NCBI RefSeq assembly: GCF_900104255.1
Contig: NZ_FNKZ01000001.1
Location: 1,456,001 to 1,520,000, forward strand
Source of the DNA: Pseudoxanthomonas sp. CF385
GTDB taxonomy: Bacteria > Pseudomonadota > Gammaproteobacteria > Xanthomonadales > Xanthomonadaceae
DNA length: 64,000 nucleotides
Reading direction: 5' to 3'
The position numbers and the translations under genes were made by a program. This document shows, in pieces, positions 1 to 8,676 of the stretch; within the stretch, counting starts at the first letter, position 1; the number at the start of each line of letters is the position of its first letter. The notes under the pieces were generated by a model. That model was not told the origin of the DNA and ran no database searches. It was given only the letters and a program-made list of their open reading frames with translations.

Positions 1-10
1 AGGATGACCG

Positions 11-661
11 ATGTCGCCCGCACGCCTGTCCGCCGCCTCCCGCATCTCCGCCGGCATCGTCGGCGCACTGTCGCTGGCCGCGTTGCTCCTGCAATACGTG
101 CTGCTGGTGCAGCTGACCCGCGACAATGTCGGCGTGGCATTCGGCACGCTGCGCTTCTTCAGCTACTTCACCATCCTCAGCAATATCGCGGTGGTGGCGG
201 TGGCCTGGACGGCCGCTGCAGGCGGGACGGGCTTCTTCGCGCGTCCGCGCGTGCGGGCGGCGGTGGCGCTCTATATCGGCGTCACCGGCTGCATCTACTT
301 CTTCATCCTGCGCCATCTGTGGCAGCCGCAGGGCGCGCAATGGTGGGCCGATACCGGGCTGCACTACGCCGCACCGCTGGCCTATTGCGCATGGTGGCTG
401 GCCTGCGTGCCGCACGGGACCCTGAGCGCGCGCGACGTGTTGGCGTGGTTGTCGTTCCCGCTGGCCTACGTGATCTGGGTGTTCGTGCGCGGGGCCTGGG
501 TGGGCGAATACCCGTATCCCTTCATCGACGTCGGCCAGCTGGGCTGGGCGCGCGTGGGCGTGAACGCCGTGGGCGTGCTGGGCGTCTTCGTCGTGTTGGG
601 ACTGGTGTTGCTGGGGCTGGATCGCATGCTCGGCCGGGGTCGGCGTCCGCTGCCGCCCTGA
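11..661 (+). CDS. Pr6Pr family integral membrane protein
   Basis: A 216-residue, very hydrophobic protein with about six membrane segments (roughly residues 10-32, 45-68, 80-98, 115-132, 140-158 and 180-204). Short polar loops and conserved aromatic or His positions (FFSYFTILSN, FFILRHLW) match what I know of the Pr6Pr family, whose biochemical role is unclear. The ATG at 11 is chosen because an in-frame TGA at 5-7 blocks any longer reading. It precedes an MFS transporter gene on the same strand by about 60 bp, but no shared role is evident. Family assignment is from sequence character; no substrate can be named. Confidence 0.75.
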   Translation: MSPARLSAASRISAGIVGALSLAALLLQYVLLVQLTRDNVGVAFGTLRFFSYFTILSNIAVVAVAWTAAAGGTGFFARPRVRAAVALYIGVTGCIYFFILRHLWQPQGAQWWADTGLHYAAPLAYCAWWLACVPHGTLSARDVLAWLSFPLAYVIWVFVRGAWVGEYPYPFIDVGQLGWARVGVNAVGVLGVFVVLGLVLLGLDRMLGRGRRPLPP

Positions 662-722
662 ACTGGACGAAGGCGTGGCCGCATGCGATGGTCGCCCGCC
701 GCCCCGTTTCGACCTCCCTTGC

Positions 723-2018
723 ATGAACGCCTCCGCCGCCCCCGTCCATCGTCCCTTCGACCGGCGCGACGCGAAGACGCTCGGCCTGTCGGCGTTGGGC
801 GGCGCGCTGGAGTTCTACGACTTCGTGGTGTTCGTGTTCTTCGCCAAGACGCTGGGGGCGTTGTTCTTCCCGCCCGGCACGGCGCCCTGGCTTGCACAGC
901 TGCAGGTGTACGGCATCTTCGCCGCGGGTTACGTGGCGCGCCCGCTCGGCGGCATCGTGATGGCGCACTTCGGCGACCGGCTGGGGCGCAAGCGCATGTT
1001 CACGCTCAGCGTCTTCATGATGTCGGTGCCGACGCTGCTGATCGGCCTGCTGCCGACGCACGCGCAGGTCGGTCTGCTGGCGCCGTTGCTGCTGCTGGCG
1101 ATGCGGATCGTGCAGGGCATCGCCGTCGGTGGCGAAGTGCCCGGCGCTTGGGTCTTCGTGGCCGAACACGTGCCGCGCAGCCGCGTCGGCATCGCCTGCG
1201 CGACGCTGACGGCGGGCCTGACTGCCGGCATCCTGATCGGCTCGCTGCTGGCGGCGTGGATCAATGCGCGTTACAGCGCCGCCGAGGTGCAGGCCTGGGT
1301 GTGGCGCGTGCCGTTCCTGCTCGGCGGCGTGTTCGGCTTCATCGCCGTGTGGCTGCGGCGCTGGCTGGAGGAGACGCCGGTGTTCGTCGAAATGCGCGAA
1401 CGCCGGCAACTGGCGCGACGCATGCCGGTGAAACAGGTGCTGGCGGCGCATCGGCCGGCTGTGGTGCTGTCGATCCTCGCGTCCTGGCAGCTGACCGCGG
1501 CGATCGTGGTCGTCGTGCTGCTGACGCCGACCCTGGTGCAGACCAGCTTCGGCATCGCGCCCGCGGTCGCGTTCCGCGGCAACAGCCTGGCGACGCTGGC
1601 GCTGGTGTTCGGCTGCCTGGCGGCCGGGTGGGCGGTGGACAGGATCGGCGTGGGACGCGCGCTGCTGTCGGGTTCCCTGGGGCTGGTCATCGCCGCTTAC
1701 GCGCTCTACGGCGCGCTGGTGGCGGGCCACGAGGCGCAGTTCGTGGCTTGGTACACGCTGGCCGGATTCTGCTGCGGCGTGGTCGGGGTGACGCCGGCGC
1801 TGATGGTCGCGGCGTTTCCGCCGGACGTGCGCTTCTCCGGCCTGTCGTTCTCGTACAACGTAGCCTATGCGGTGTTCGGCGGACTGACGCCGCCGCTGCT
1901 CGCCTGGTTGTCGAAGGCGTGGGGCCCGCTCGCGCCCGCCCACTATGTGGCGTTCACCTGCCTGGTCGGTGCGGGTGTCGCGGGCTGGATCATCGCGAAG
2001 CGCCCGTTGCGCTACTGA
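723..2018 (+). CDS. MFS transporter, metabolite:H+ symporter (MHS) type
   Basis: A 431-residue, twelve-span permease. The N-terminus carries GGALEFYDFVVF, the first-helix signature of the MHS branch (ProP, KgtP and citrate-type carriers). The loop 2-3 motif A reads GDRLGRKRMF at about residues 84-93. ORFs from 675 and 683 are open, but the ATG at 723 gives the usual short cytoplasmic N-terminus. The likely role is proton-coupled uptake of a small organic acid or osmolyte; the substrate cannot be told from sequence. It ends 3 bp before the convergent DUF72 gene. Confidence 0.85.
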   Translation: MNASAAPVHRPFDRRDAKTLGLSALGGALEFYDFVVFVFFAKTLGALFFPPGTAPWLAQLQVYGIFAAGYVARPLGGIVMAHFGDRLGRKRMFTLSVFMMSVPTLLIGLLPTHAQVGLLAPLLLLAMRIVQGIAVGGEVPGAWVFVAEHVPRSRVGIACATLTAGLTAGILIGSLLAAWINARYSAAEVQAWVWRVPFLLGGVFGFIAVWLRRWLEETPVFVEMRERRQLARRMPVKQVLAAHRPAVVLSILASWQLTAAIVVVVLLTPTLVQTSFGIAPAVAFRGNSLATLALVFGCLAAGWAVDRIGVGRALLSGSLGLVIAAYALYGALVAGHEAQFVAWYTLAGFCCGVVGVTPALMVAAFPPDVRFSGLSFSYNVAYAVFGGLTPPLLAWLSKAWGPLAPAHYVAFTCLVGAGVAGWIIAKRPLRY

Positions 2019-2021
2019 GTG

Positions 2022-2846
2022 CTACTTCGCCAGCCTGCGGATAAGCGCCATCGCCGCGGCGGGATTGCGTTCCTTCGCGCTGCTGATGAAATACACGAAC
2101 ACATCGCGATGCGGTAGCGCTGGCGCGTGCTCACCCACATGCGGCAGTTCGGCGATGTCTTCACCACGCGACCATGCGCGTGCACGTTCGGCCCACAGCG
2201 CGAGTTCCTTTGGCGGGTAGCCGGTGTCGATCGGCTGCGAGCGCATCAGACGCGCATAGACGAAGTCCGCGGTGAGGTCGGCGAAGGAGGGATGTTCGGT
2301 GGAGTCGGTGAAGACCGTGGCTACCTTATGCCGCCGTGCGAGTTCGATCAGGCCGGCATCTACGGCGGCCGGATCGCGGACTTCCAGCGCATGCCGCAGC
2401 GGCCGGTCTTCGATGTCGCGCGGCAGCAGCGTCAGGAAGGCGTCGAGTTCCTCGGCGTCGACGCGACGGCCCGCTTCGAACTGCCACACCAGCGGGCCGA
2501 GCTTGGCGCCCAGTTCGGCGATGCCGCCGACGAAATCCTCGACCTGCGCACGCGTCGACGCCAGCGAGCGCGACTGCATGATCCGCTTGGGCGCCTTGGC
2601 CGAGAACACGAATCCCTCGGGTGCCTGGTCGCGCCAGCTGGCGTAGGTCGCTGGCTTCTGCGTGCTGTAGTAGGTGCCGTTGATCTCGATGGCGGTGAGC
2701 TGGCGGCTGGCGTATTCCAGCTCGCGCCGCTGCACCAGGCCGGCGGGGTAGAAGTTCTTGCGCCAGGGCGCGAAGGTCCAGCCACCGATGCCGACGCGGA
2801 TGCCGGCCGTCGCGACCGGGGGTGCCGAAGCGAAGAGATCGTCCAT
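2022..2846 (-). CDS. DUF72 domain-containing protein
   Basis: A 274-residue soluble protein of the DUF72 (YecE-like) family, a TIM-barrel fold of unknown enzymatic role. Visible family segments are GIGGWTFAPWRKNFYP near residue 18, EINGTYYS near 54 and FVFSAKAPKRI near 80. The start at 2846 is preferred. The longer reading (to 2915) would run into the start of the divergent rraA gene and adds a low-complexity leader. The intergenic space of about 67 bp must hold both promoters. Convergent with the MFS gene. Confidence 0.85.
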   Translation of the reverse strand: MDDLFASAPPVATAGIRVGIGGWTFAPWRKNFYPAGLVQRRELEYASRQLTAIEINGTYYSTQKPATYASWRDQAPEGFVFSAKAPKRIMQSRSLASTRAQVEDFVGGIAELGAKLGPLVWQFEAGRRVDAEELDAFLTLLPRDIEDRPLRHALEVRDPAAVDAGLIELARRHKVATVFTDSTEHPSFADLTADFVYARLMRSQPIDTGYPPKELALWAERARAWSRGEDIAELPHVGEHAPALPHRDVFVYFISSAKERNPAAAMALIRRLAK

Positions 2847-2913
2847 GCGCGCAGGATAGCGTGGCGGCGTCATCGCCGCGTTACCATCGGACACCCCAAG
2901 CCGGAGCCCGCAC

Positions 2914-3390
2914 ATGACCTGGACGACCCCCGATCTGTGCGACCAGTACCCGGACGTGCAGGTCGCAGCGCCGGTGTTCCGCGGCTATGGTGGACGCGTC
3001 GCGTTCGCCGGACCGGCGGTGACGGTGAAGTGCTTCGAGGACAATTCGCGCGTGCGCGAACTGGCGGCCACGCCGGGCGAGGGACGCGTCATCGTCGTGG
3101 ACGGCGGTGGTTCGCTGCGCCGCGCGCTGCTCGGCGATCAGATCGCCGCGAACGCGGTGAAGCACGGCTGGTCCGGCTTCCTGATCTTCGGCTGCGTGCG
3201 CGATGTCGATGCGCTGGCGGCCTTGCCGCTCGGCGTGCAGGCGCTGGCGGCGCATCCGATGAAGACCGAGAAGCGCGGCCTGGGCGAAGTCGGCGTGCCG
3301 GTGGCGTTCGCCGGGCTGTCGATCGCGCCGGGCGACTGGATCTATGCCGATGGCAACGGCGTGATCGTGGCGACGTCGCGCCTGACGTAG
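2914..3390 (+). CDS. rraA: Ribonuclease E activity regulator RraA
   Basis: A 158-residue protein matching RraA over its full length. It has the [20 protein letters not shown] opening, the glycine-rich [18 protein letters not shown] segment (about residues 63-80) and GCVRDVD near 104. In E. coli RraA is a trimeric inhibitor that binds RNase E and damps mRNA turnover. The fold is shared with HMG/CHA aldolases, but the short form, context-free location and pattern favour RraA. The TAG stop lies inside a GTAG-type palindromic repeat that follows directly. Confidence 0.93.
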   Translation: MTWTTPDLCDQYPDVQVAAPVFRGYGGRVAFAGPAVTVKCFEDNSRVRELAATPGEGRVIVVDGGGSLRRALLGDQIAANAVKHGWSGFLIFGCVRDVDALAALPLGVQALAAHPMKTEKRGLGEVGVPVAFAGLSIAPGDWIYADGNGVIVATSRLT

Positions 3391-3445
3391 AGCCGAGCTT
3401 GCTCGGCTGCTCTTTCGCGAAGAAGCGGAGCAAGCTCCGCTCTAC
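3387..3445. repeat. Paired GTAG-type palindromic (REP/SMAG-like) element
   Basis: Two short hairpins in mirror orientation. AGCCGAGC(tt)GCTCGGCT lies at 3391-3408 and AGCGGAGC(aa)GCTCCGCT at 3424-3441. The outer ends are GTAGAGC at 3387 and GCTCTAC at 3439-3445. A terminal GTAG on a palindrome of about 22 bp is the hallmark described for Stenotrophomonas maltophilia SMAG repeats. The left unit begins at the rraA stop codon. A role as mRNA 3'-end stabiliser or terminator between the convergent rraA and DUF885 genes is inferred. Confidence 0.75.
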
Positions 3446-3526
3446 AGCGTGCGGTGGACGTCGCTGGATCCCCGCGTTCGCGGAGATGACGTCCCGGGAA
3501 AGGCGCGCTGCGCGCGCGCCGGGACG

Positions 3527-3688
3527 TCACTTGATCGGTTCGTCCAGCATCAGCTGGCGCACGAAGCGCACCGGCGGCGCGCCGTAGGACAGCACCTGGT
3601 CGTGGTAGGCCTTCAGGTTGAACTGCGCGCCCTGCTTGGCTTCCGCCGCCTTGCGCATGTCGAAGTGCTCCTGCACGCCGACGAACTA
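3527..3688 (-). pseudogene. Detached 3' end of the DUF885 gene, beyond an in-frame amber codon
   Basis: On the minus strand the DUF885 reading frame meets TAG at 3688-3686 but stays open afterwards for 52 more codons to a TGA at 3529-3527. The continuation (FVGVQEHFDMRKAAEAKQGA and on to RQLMLDEPIK) is the normal end of DUF885 proteins. The junction reads LPT-stop-FVG where I would expect LPTYFVG, so a single TAC to TAG change explains it. No frame change is needed. Either a genuine recent nonsense mutation or a base error in the assembly. Confidence 0.8.
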
Positions 3689-5338
3689 CGTGGGCAGCTG
3701 CGCCGACGTAAGCTGCGCGCGCGTCCACTTGCCGGCCGCTTCGCGCTCCTGCTGGAAGGTCTGGCGCACCATCAGGTCCATCGCCTGTTCGCGCGTCCAA
3801 CCATCGACCTGCACGCCCTGGTCGAGGATCGCGTTGGCGATCGTGCGCAGGTAGAACTTCATCTGCACCAGGCGGAACAGCGGATCGTTGTCGAGGTAGC
3901 CGGCGTCGGCCATCATCTTCTCGGTGTAGACGGCCCAGCCCTCGGCGAACATGCCCGAGCGCAGCACGGCGCGCAGCGTCGACGGGAACTTGGCCGAATG
4001 CCAGCCTTCCAGGTAATGGCCCGGCGTGCCCTCGTGGATGCTCAGCAGGTGGATCATCCGGCTGTTGTATTCGCGCAGGAAGGAGTCGACCTGCTTCTGG
4101 TCCCACTCGTCCGGGATCGGCGAGACGGCGTAGAAGGTCTTCAGGTTCTTGTCGAGCGGGCCGGGCGAATCGCAGTACGCCACCGCCACGCCGCGCTGGA
4201 ACTCCGGCATCTCGATGATTTCCACCGGCGCGTCCGGCAGCGTGACCAGGTCGTGCTTGCGGACGAACTCGGTGGCCTGGGCCAGCGCGGCTTCCGCGTC
4301 CGGCACCACCTTGTCGCGGGCCGGACGTTCGGCGTAGGCCAGCTCGAGCGCGGCTTCGATCGCCTTCTGCTGTTCCTCGGCGGTGGGCGTTTCGGGCAGG
4401 GCGGGCGCGCCGGGCTTGTCCTTCAGCACGGTGCGGGCGATGCCGTACATGTCTTCGCGCACGCGCTTGAGCTCGCCTTCGGCGCGCTGCTTGATGTCGG
4501 CGCGCGACAGCGAGGAGAGCAGGGCGAACTGCAGCTTCTGGTCGTACAGCGTCTGGCCGATGCGGAAGTCGCCCTTCGCGTTCGGCACCAGCGTCTTGTC
4601 CAGCCAGGCCTGGTGTTCGGCCACGGCCTTCTTCAGGTTGTCGATGGCGGCCTCGGCCTGCGCGCGATCGGCGTCCGTCAGGTCCTTGAGGTGCGGCGTG
4701 ATGAAGGTCTCGACGATGCTGAGGATGCCGGCGTTCTGCTTGGCGACGGTCTCGGCGTGCACCTTGGGCACGCGCGCGGGATCGAGGTTCTCGCGCGCCT
4801 GCGCCAGCAGCGCGGGAATCTTCTGCATGCGCGCCGTGGCGGACTTCAGGCGGTCGGGCAACGGCGCGAACTCGCGCGCCATCAAGCCGTAGATCGCGCC
4901 GCCGGCGACATTGTTGTAGACCTGCGGATCCCATGCCCAGCTCTGCAGGGTTTCGGCGGTCCAGATGTCGTACTGCAGTTGGTTGCGCAGGATGGCCGCA
5001 TCGACCTGGTTCTCGCGCGACAGCGCGGCGATGTCGGTGGCATCCAGTTCGGCCAGGATCTTCTTGCTGAAGTCCAGGCCCTTCTGCCGGCCGGCCGCGC
5101 TCAAATCGTCGAGTTCGCCGTCGTATTTGTGTTCGCCGATCTGGGTGGCGCCGACGGGAGAGAGTTGCAGCCAGCCTTCCAGCGCGCGCGTCGACAGGCC
5201 GGCGAAGGCGGCATCGGCCTTGGCGGTGTCCGCGACCGCAGCCGAGGTATCGGCACCCGGGGCGACGGTGGGGGCTTCGCTCTTCTGGCAGGCGGACAGC
5301 GAGGCCAGGAGGGCGGCGGCGAGCAGGGTCTTGCGCAT
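3686..5338 (-). CDS. DUF885 family lipoprotein, C-terminally truncated
   Basis: A 550-residue protein of the DUF885 family, metallopeptidase-like (M32-type) proteins in the envelope of many xanthomonads. It begins with a lipoprotein signal (lipobox LSAC, Cys17) followed by an Ala/Thr-rich linker. The putative metal site HEGTPGH is at residues 435-441, with a downstream FAEGWAVYTEK helix at 464-474. The ATG at 5338 is chosen for the signal peptide; the frame is open to 5953 but upstream sequence is not protein-like. The last 52 residues are cut off by an amber codon (full length would be 603). The metal motif is retained, so partial function is possible. Confidence 0.85.
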   Translation of the reverse strand: MRKTLLAAALLASLSACQKSEAPTVAPGADTSAAVADTAKADAAFAGLSTRALEGWLQLSPVGATQIGEHKYDGELDDLSAAGRQKGLDFSKKILAELDATDIAALSRENQVDAAILRNQLQYDIWTAETLQSWAWDPQVYNNVAGGAIYGLMAREFAPLPDRLKSATARMQKIPALLAQARENLDPARVPKVHAETVAKQNAGILSIVETFITPHLKDLTDADRAQAEAAIDNLKKAVAEHQAWLDKTLVPNAKGDFRIGQTLYDQKLQFALLSSLSRADIKQRAEGELKRVREDMYGIARTVLKDKPGAPALPETPTAEEQQKAIEAALELAYAERPARDKVVPDAEAALAQATEFVRKHDLVTLPDAPVEIIEMPEFQRGVAVAYCDSPGPLDKNLKTFYAVSPIPDEWDQKQVDSFLREYNSRMIHLLSIHEGTPGHYLEGWHSAKFPSTLRAVLRSGMFAEGWAVYTEKMMADAGYLDNDPLFRLVQMKFYLRTIANAILDQGVQVDGWTREQAMDLMVRQTFQQEREAAGKWTRAQLTSAQLPT

Positions 5339-5452
5339 GGGAGTCCTGTTGCGGTGCAGCGGTGGGCGGAAGCGACAGCATAGGCCGAAGGTCATGCCTG
5401 CGCCCGTGCCATTCGATATACGCTTGGTTTCCAGCCAACGGGGAACCCTGCC

Positions 5453-5803
5453 ATGAAGCACGAAGGAAGCTGCCACTGCGGGCGGATCGCGTTCGAGGTC
5501 GAAGGCGATGTCAACGACGTGATCGACTGCAACTGCTCGCTCTGCCGTCGGCGTGGCGGCCTGTTGTGGTTCGCGCCGCGCGAGGCGCTGGTGTTGAAGA
5601 CGCCCGAAGGCGACCTGTCGACCTATACGTTCAACAAGCACCACATCCAGCATCACTTCTGCGCTGTCTGCGGCATCGCGCCGTACGGCGAAGCGGCGCA
5701 TCCGAAGACCGGCGCCCTGATGGCCGCCGTCAACGTACGCTGCCTGCCCGGCGTGGACTTGGCGGCGCTCAAGGTGAGTCCGTTCGACGGCGCGAGCCTC
5801 TGA
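5453..5803 (+). CDS. GFA (glutathione-dependent formaldehyde-activating) family protein
   Basis: A 116-residue zinc protein of the GFA/CENP-V fold. Cysteine ligands are plain: Cys7 and Cys9 (SCHCG), Cys26, Cys28 and Cys31 (CNCSLC), and Cys70 and Cys73 (CAVCG). Family members bind structural and catalytic zinc; only some act on S-hydroxymethylglutathione, so the specific reaction is unknown here. It is divergent from the DUF885 lipoprotein across about 114 bp and is followed by a secreted DUF2785 protein after 22 bp. Confidence 0.88.
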   Translation: MKHEGSCHCGRIAFEVEGDVNDVIDCNCSLCRRRGGLLWFAPREALVLKTPEGDLSTYTFNKHHIQHHFCAVCGIAPYGEAAHPKTGALMAAVNVRCLPGVDLAALKVSPFDGASL

Positions 5804-5825
5804 GCGTTCCGCACAACACGAGGGC

Positions 5826-6716
5826 ATGACGATGCATGCACGGGCATGGCTGGCATGGGTGGGGCTAACGCTGTCGCCTTCGGCGATGGCCGCGTGTCCG
5901 CCGGAAGGCACGGATGTGTCTTCATTGCGGTTGATGAAGGAACAGACATTCATCGTGTCGGATGACGTGCGTGCCGCCTTGGTCGCGACGCTGCCGGCCT
6001 GTCTTTCCGACCCGGATCCGGCGCTGCGCGACGGTGTCGCCTACGAGGCGCTCAGCGCCTGGATGCGCGCGGGGAAGCTGGACGTGGCGCAGCGGCGCGC
6101 GTTGCGCGACCGCCTCTACGCGACGCTGGACGAGGAGGGCGGCAACGGACTGGGTCCGCCGTTCGCCGCGCTCGTCCTTTCGGAAGTCGCACGCACGGAC
6201 CGGATGTCGTCCTGGATGTCGGCGGAGGAGCGCGCCGTCATGGTGGAACGGGCGGCAGCTTATCTGTCCTCGGTGCGCGACTACCGCGGATTCGATGCGA
6301 AGGAGGGCTGGCGTCATGGCGTTGCCCACGGTGCGGATTGGTCGCTCCAGTTGGTGCTCAACGAACGCGTGGACCGTGCGCAGGTGGAGACGCTCCTGCG
6401 GGCGGTCGCCGCCCAGGTGGTGCCGGCAAATGCGCATGCCTATGTCTTCGGTGAGCCGGGACGATTGGCGCGGCCCGTGCTGTACGCCGCGAAGCGCGGC
6501 GTGCTGGACGAAGCGGCGTGGACGCGCTGGTTCGACGCGTTGCCACCGCGGTTGGGCGACGCGAACCAAGCCTACGCCGACAGCGCGTGGCTTGCGCGCC
6601 GCCACGATCTGATGGCGTTCCTGATGAGCGTCCATCTGGACGCCGACCAATCCGACGATGCCAACATCCGCGCGCTGAAGCCGATCGTGGTGCAGGCGCT
6701 CAAAGCCGTGCCCTGA
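5826..6716 (+). CDS. Secreted DUF2785 domain-containing protein
   Basis: A 296-residue protein with a signal peptide (hydrophobic residues about 5-22, cleavage after SAMA before ACPP). It belongs to the DUF2785 family, recognised by the central stretch RDYRGFDAKEGWRHG near residues 150-164. The rest is alpha-helical and Trp-rich. Function is unknown. It follows the GFA gene by 22 bp on the same strand, so the two may be cotranscribed. A second ATG two codons in (5832) is an equally possible start. Convergent with the LysR gene after 12 bp. Confidence 0.75.
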   Translation: MTMHARAWLAWVGLTLSPSAMAACPPEGTDVSSLRLMKEQTFIVSDDVRAALVATLPACLSDPDPALRDGVAYEALSAWMRAGKLDVAQRRALRDRLYATLDEEGGNGLGPPFAALVLSEVARTDRMSSWMSAEERAVMVERAAAYLSSVRDYRGFDAKEGWRHGVAHGADWSLQLVLNERVDRAQVETLLRAVAAQVVPANAHAYVFGEPGRLARPVLYAAKRGVLDEAAWTRWFDALPPRLGDANQAYADSAWLARRHDLMAFLMSVHLDADQSDDANIRALKPIVVQALKAVP

Positions 6717-6728
6717 CGCTGTCCCCGA

Positions 6729-7667
6729 CTACCGATGGCCGGCGCGACCCAGGAAATCGTCCGGCATCGGCGGTAACGGCGTGCGCTCGTCGCGCGCCTC
6801 TTCCTTGAGCCAGTCGATGAAGGCCTGCGCCGCGGCGCTGGGCGGTTTGTGCGCCGGGTGCACGGCGTAGTACGCGAAGCGGGCTTTCAGTGCGGGGCCG
6901 GGCAGGCGCACGAGTTCGTAGCGCTGCAGGTAGGGCTGGGCCACGTGCCGACGCGCCAGCGCAGCGCCCACGCCATAGACCGCGGCGCGCATCGCGTCAG
7001 TGCTGTCGTTGAAGCTGTGCATGGTCGGCAGGCGCAGGCCGCGCACGCCGGCGGCGCGGAACCAGTCGCGCCAGCCCTGCAGGGCGAGATCGGTCACCAG
7101 CGGCAGCTGCGCGATCTGGCGCGGCTCCTTCACGTCCTCGATGCCCGGCAGGGCGGGGGATGCGACCGGGAACAACTCATCGTCCATCAGGTGATGCGAC
7201 GTCAGGCCCGCCCAGTGGCCGGGGCCGTGGCGGATGCCGAGTTCCGGCCCTTCGTCGTCGAAGCGGGTCAGCGCGATGCCCGTGTCGACATGCAGGCGGA
7301 TGTGCGGATGGCGCACGCAGAAGCGGGGGAGCCGGGGCAGCAACCAGCAATACGCCAGCGAGTGCAGCGTGGTGATGCGCAGGGTGGTGGTCTTGCCCGC
7401 CAGCTGCAGGTGGGAGGCGACCGCATCGATGTCGCCCAGCGCTGCATTCGCCGCATCCGCGAGCTGCCGGCCCTCGACCGTGAGCTTCACGCCGCGCGCA
7501 TGGCGCTGGAACAGCGCCACGCCCAGCAACGTTTCCAGCTTGCGCACGTGGTGGCTGACGGCGCTCGCGGTGAGGTGCAGCTCGTCGGCCGCGTGGGCGA
7601 AATTCTGGTGGCGTGCGGCGGCGGCGAACACGCCGAGGGCGGGCAGCAGGGCGGGACGCAGGCTCAT
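6729..7667 (-). CDS. LysR-family transcriptional regulator (GcvA-like)
   Basis: A 312-residue LTTR. The N-terminal winged helix-turn-helix occupies residues 5-65 (FAAAARHQNFAHAADELH, then TASAVSHHVRKLE), followed by a periplasmic-binding-like effector domain. The layout resembles GcvA/AmpR-type regulators. The ORF is open to 8474, but only the start at 7667 gives the standard N-terminus. It is divergent from an EamA exporter gene, with a palindrome between them. By LTTR rules the likely target is that exporter plus its own promoter; the inducer is unknown. Confidence 0.9.
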   Translation of the reverse strand: MSLRPALLPALGVFAAAARHQNFAHAADELHLTASAVSHHVRKLETLLGVALFQRHARGVKLTVEGRQLADAANAALGDIDAVASHLQLAGKTTTLRITTLHSLAYCWLLPRLPRFCVRHPHIRLHVDTGIALTRFDDEGPELGIRHGPGHWAGLTSHHLMDDELFPVASPALPGIEDVKEPRQIAQLPLVTDLALQGWRDWFRAAGVRGLRLPTMHSFNDSTDAMRAAVYGVGAALARRHVAQPYLQRYELVRLPGPALKARFAYYAVHPAHKPPSAAAQAFIDWLKEEARDERTPLPPMPDDFLGRAGHR

Positions 7668-7679
7668 GACGGCTCCAGG

Positions 7680-7701
7680 CACAAGCCAGATTTGTGGCTT
7701 G
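7680..7701. promoter_or_regulatory. Candidate LysR operator between the divergent lysR and eamA genes
   Basis: A perfect 7-bp inverted repeat CAAGCCA (7682-7688) / TGGCTTG (7695-7701) with 6-bp spacer. It overlaps a second dyad CACAA (7680-7684) / TTGTG (7692-7696). It lies 13 bp upstream of the LysR start and about 73 bp upstream of the EamA start, where LTTR recognition sites normally sit. Assignment as an operator is inference from position and symmetry. Confidence 0.55.
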
Positions 7702-7773
7702 GCCGTATCGTACGCGCTTGTGGGCCGCACGCGTTCCGCCAGAATGGTGCCAGGCACGAACGAGGGTGCACCG

Positions 7774-8670
7774 ATGACGCAGGGCAACGCCGCCGTGGGA
7801 CCGCTCCCCGAGGTGGCCGGGCGCGACTGGCGCACGCCGCTGGAGCTGCTGGCGCTGGGCGCCATCTGGGGCAGTTCGTTCCTCTTCATGCGCATCGCGG
7901 CGAACCCGTTCGGGCCCTTCGCGCTGGTGGAAGTGCGGCTGGCGCTGGGCGCGCTGGTCCTGCTGCCGTTCCTGTGGCGCGAGCGTGCGCACTTCCGTGC
8001 CGGCATGTGGCCGCGCCTGGCCATCATCGGCGCGATCAATTCAGCGATTCCCTTCCTGCTGTTCGCGTGGGCGGCACAACGTTCGCCCGCGGCGATCGGC
8101 GCGATCTGCAACGCGATGACCGTGCTGTTCACGGCGCTGGTGGGGTTCTTGTTCTTCGGCCAGAAGATCGGCACGCGCCGTTCGCTGGCGCTGCTGGTGG
8201 GCTTCGTCGGCGTGGTGGTGCTGGCCACCAGCAAGGCCGGCGGCCTGAGCGTCGGCGGCGCGGTCGTGGCCGGCTCCACGGCGGCGTTGCTGTACGGCGT
8301 AGGCGTCAATCTCGTGCGCAAGCACCTGAGCGGTATTCCGCCGGCCGCCGCTGCGGCGGCGACGCTGAGCTGCGCGGCGCTGCTGGTGCTGCCGTTCGCG
8401 GCGACGCACTGGCCGACGGGCGCGATTCCCAACAGCGCGTGGGGCGCGGCGATTGCGATCGGTGTCGTCTGCACCGGCTACGCCTTCCTGCTGTATTACC
8501 GGCTGATCCAGCGGATCGGTCCGGCGCGCGCATCGACGGTGACCTACCTGGTGCCTCTGTTCGGCGCGGGCTTCGCCTGGGCGTTCCTCGGCGAGCCGGT
8601 GACGCTGGCGATGCTCGCCGCCGGCGCGCTGATCCTGGGCAGCGTGGCGGTCAGCCAGCGCGCCGCCTGA
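7774..8670 (+). CDS. EamA/DMT-family transporter
   Basis: A 298-residue protein with ten membrane spans in two EamA repeats (about residues 25-150 and 165-295). The first repeat opens with LGAIWGSSFLFMRIA and the second ends with FGAGFAWAFLGEPVT, both typical of drug/metabolite exporters. The ATG at 7774 has a GAGGG ribosome-binding site and fits the divergent promoter; the frame is open from 7234 without coding character. Control by the divergent LysR gene is likely. Substrate (often amino acids or related metabolites) is unknown. Confidence 0.87.
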   Translation: MTQGNAAVGPLPEVAGRDWRTPLELLALGAIWGSSFLFMRIAANPFGPFALVEVRLALGALVLLPFLWRERAHFRAGMWPRLAIIGAINSAIPFLLFAWAAQRSPAAIGAICNAMTVLFTALVGFLFFGQKIGTRRSLALLVGFVGVVVLATSKAGGLSVGGAVVAGSTAALLYGVGVNLVRKHLSGIPPAAAAAATLSCAALLVLPFAATHWPTGAIPNSAWGAAIAIGVVCTGYAFLLYYRLIQRIGPARASTVTYLVPLFGAGFAWAFLGEPVTLAMLAAGALILGSVAVSQRAA

Positions 8671-8676
8671 CCGGCG

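Noticed and set aside
3449..5383. Long plus-strand frame opposite the DUF885 gene
   Set aside because: An antisense shadow typical of G+C-rich coding DNA; composition is Arg/His/Gly-rich without motifs.
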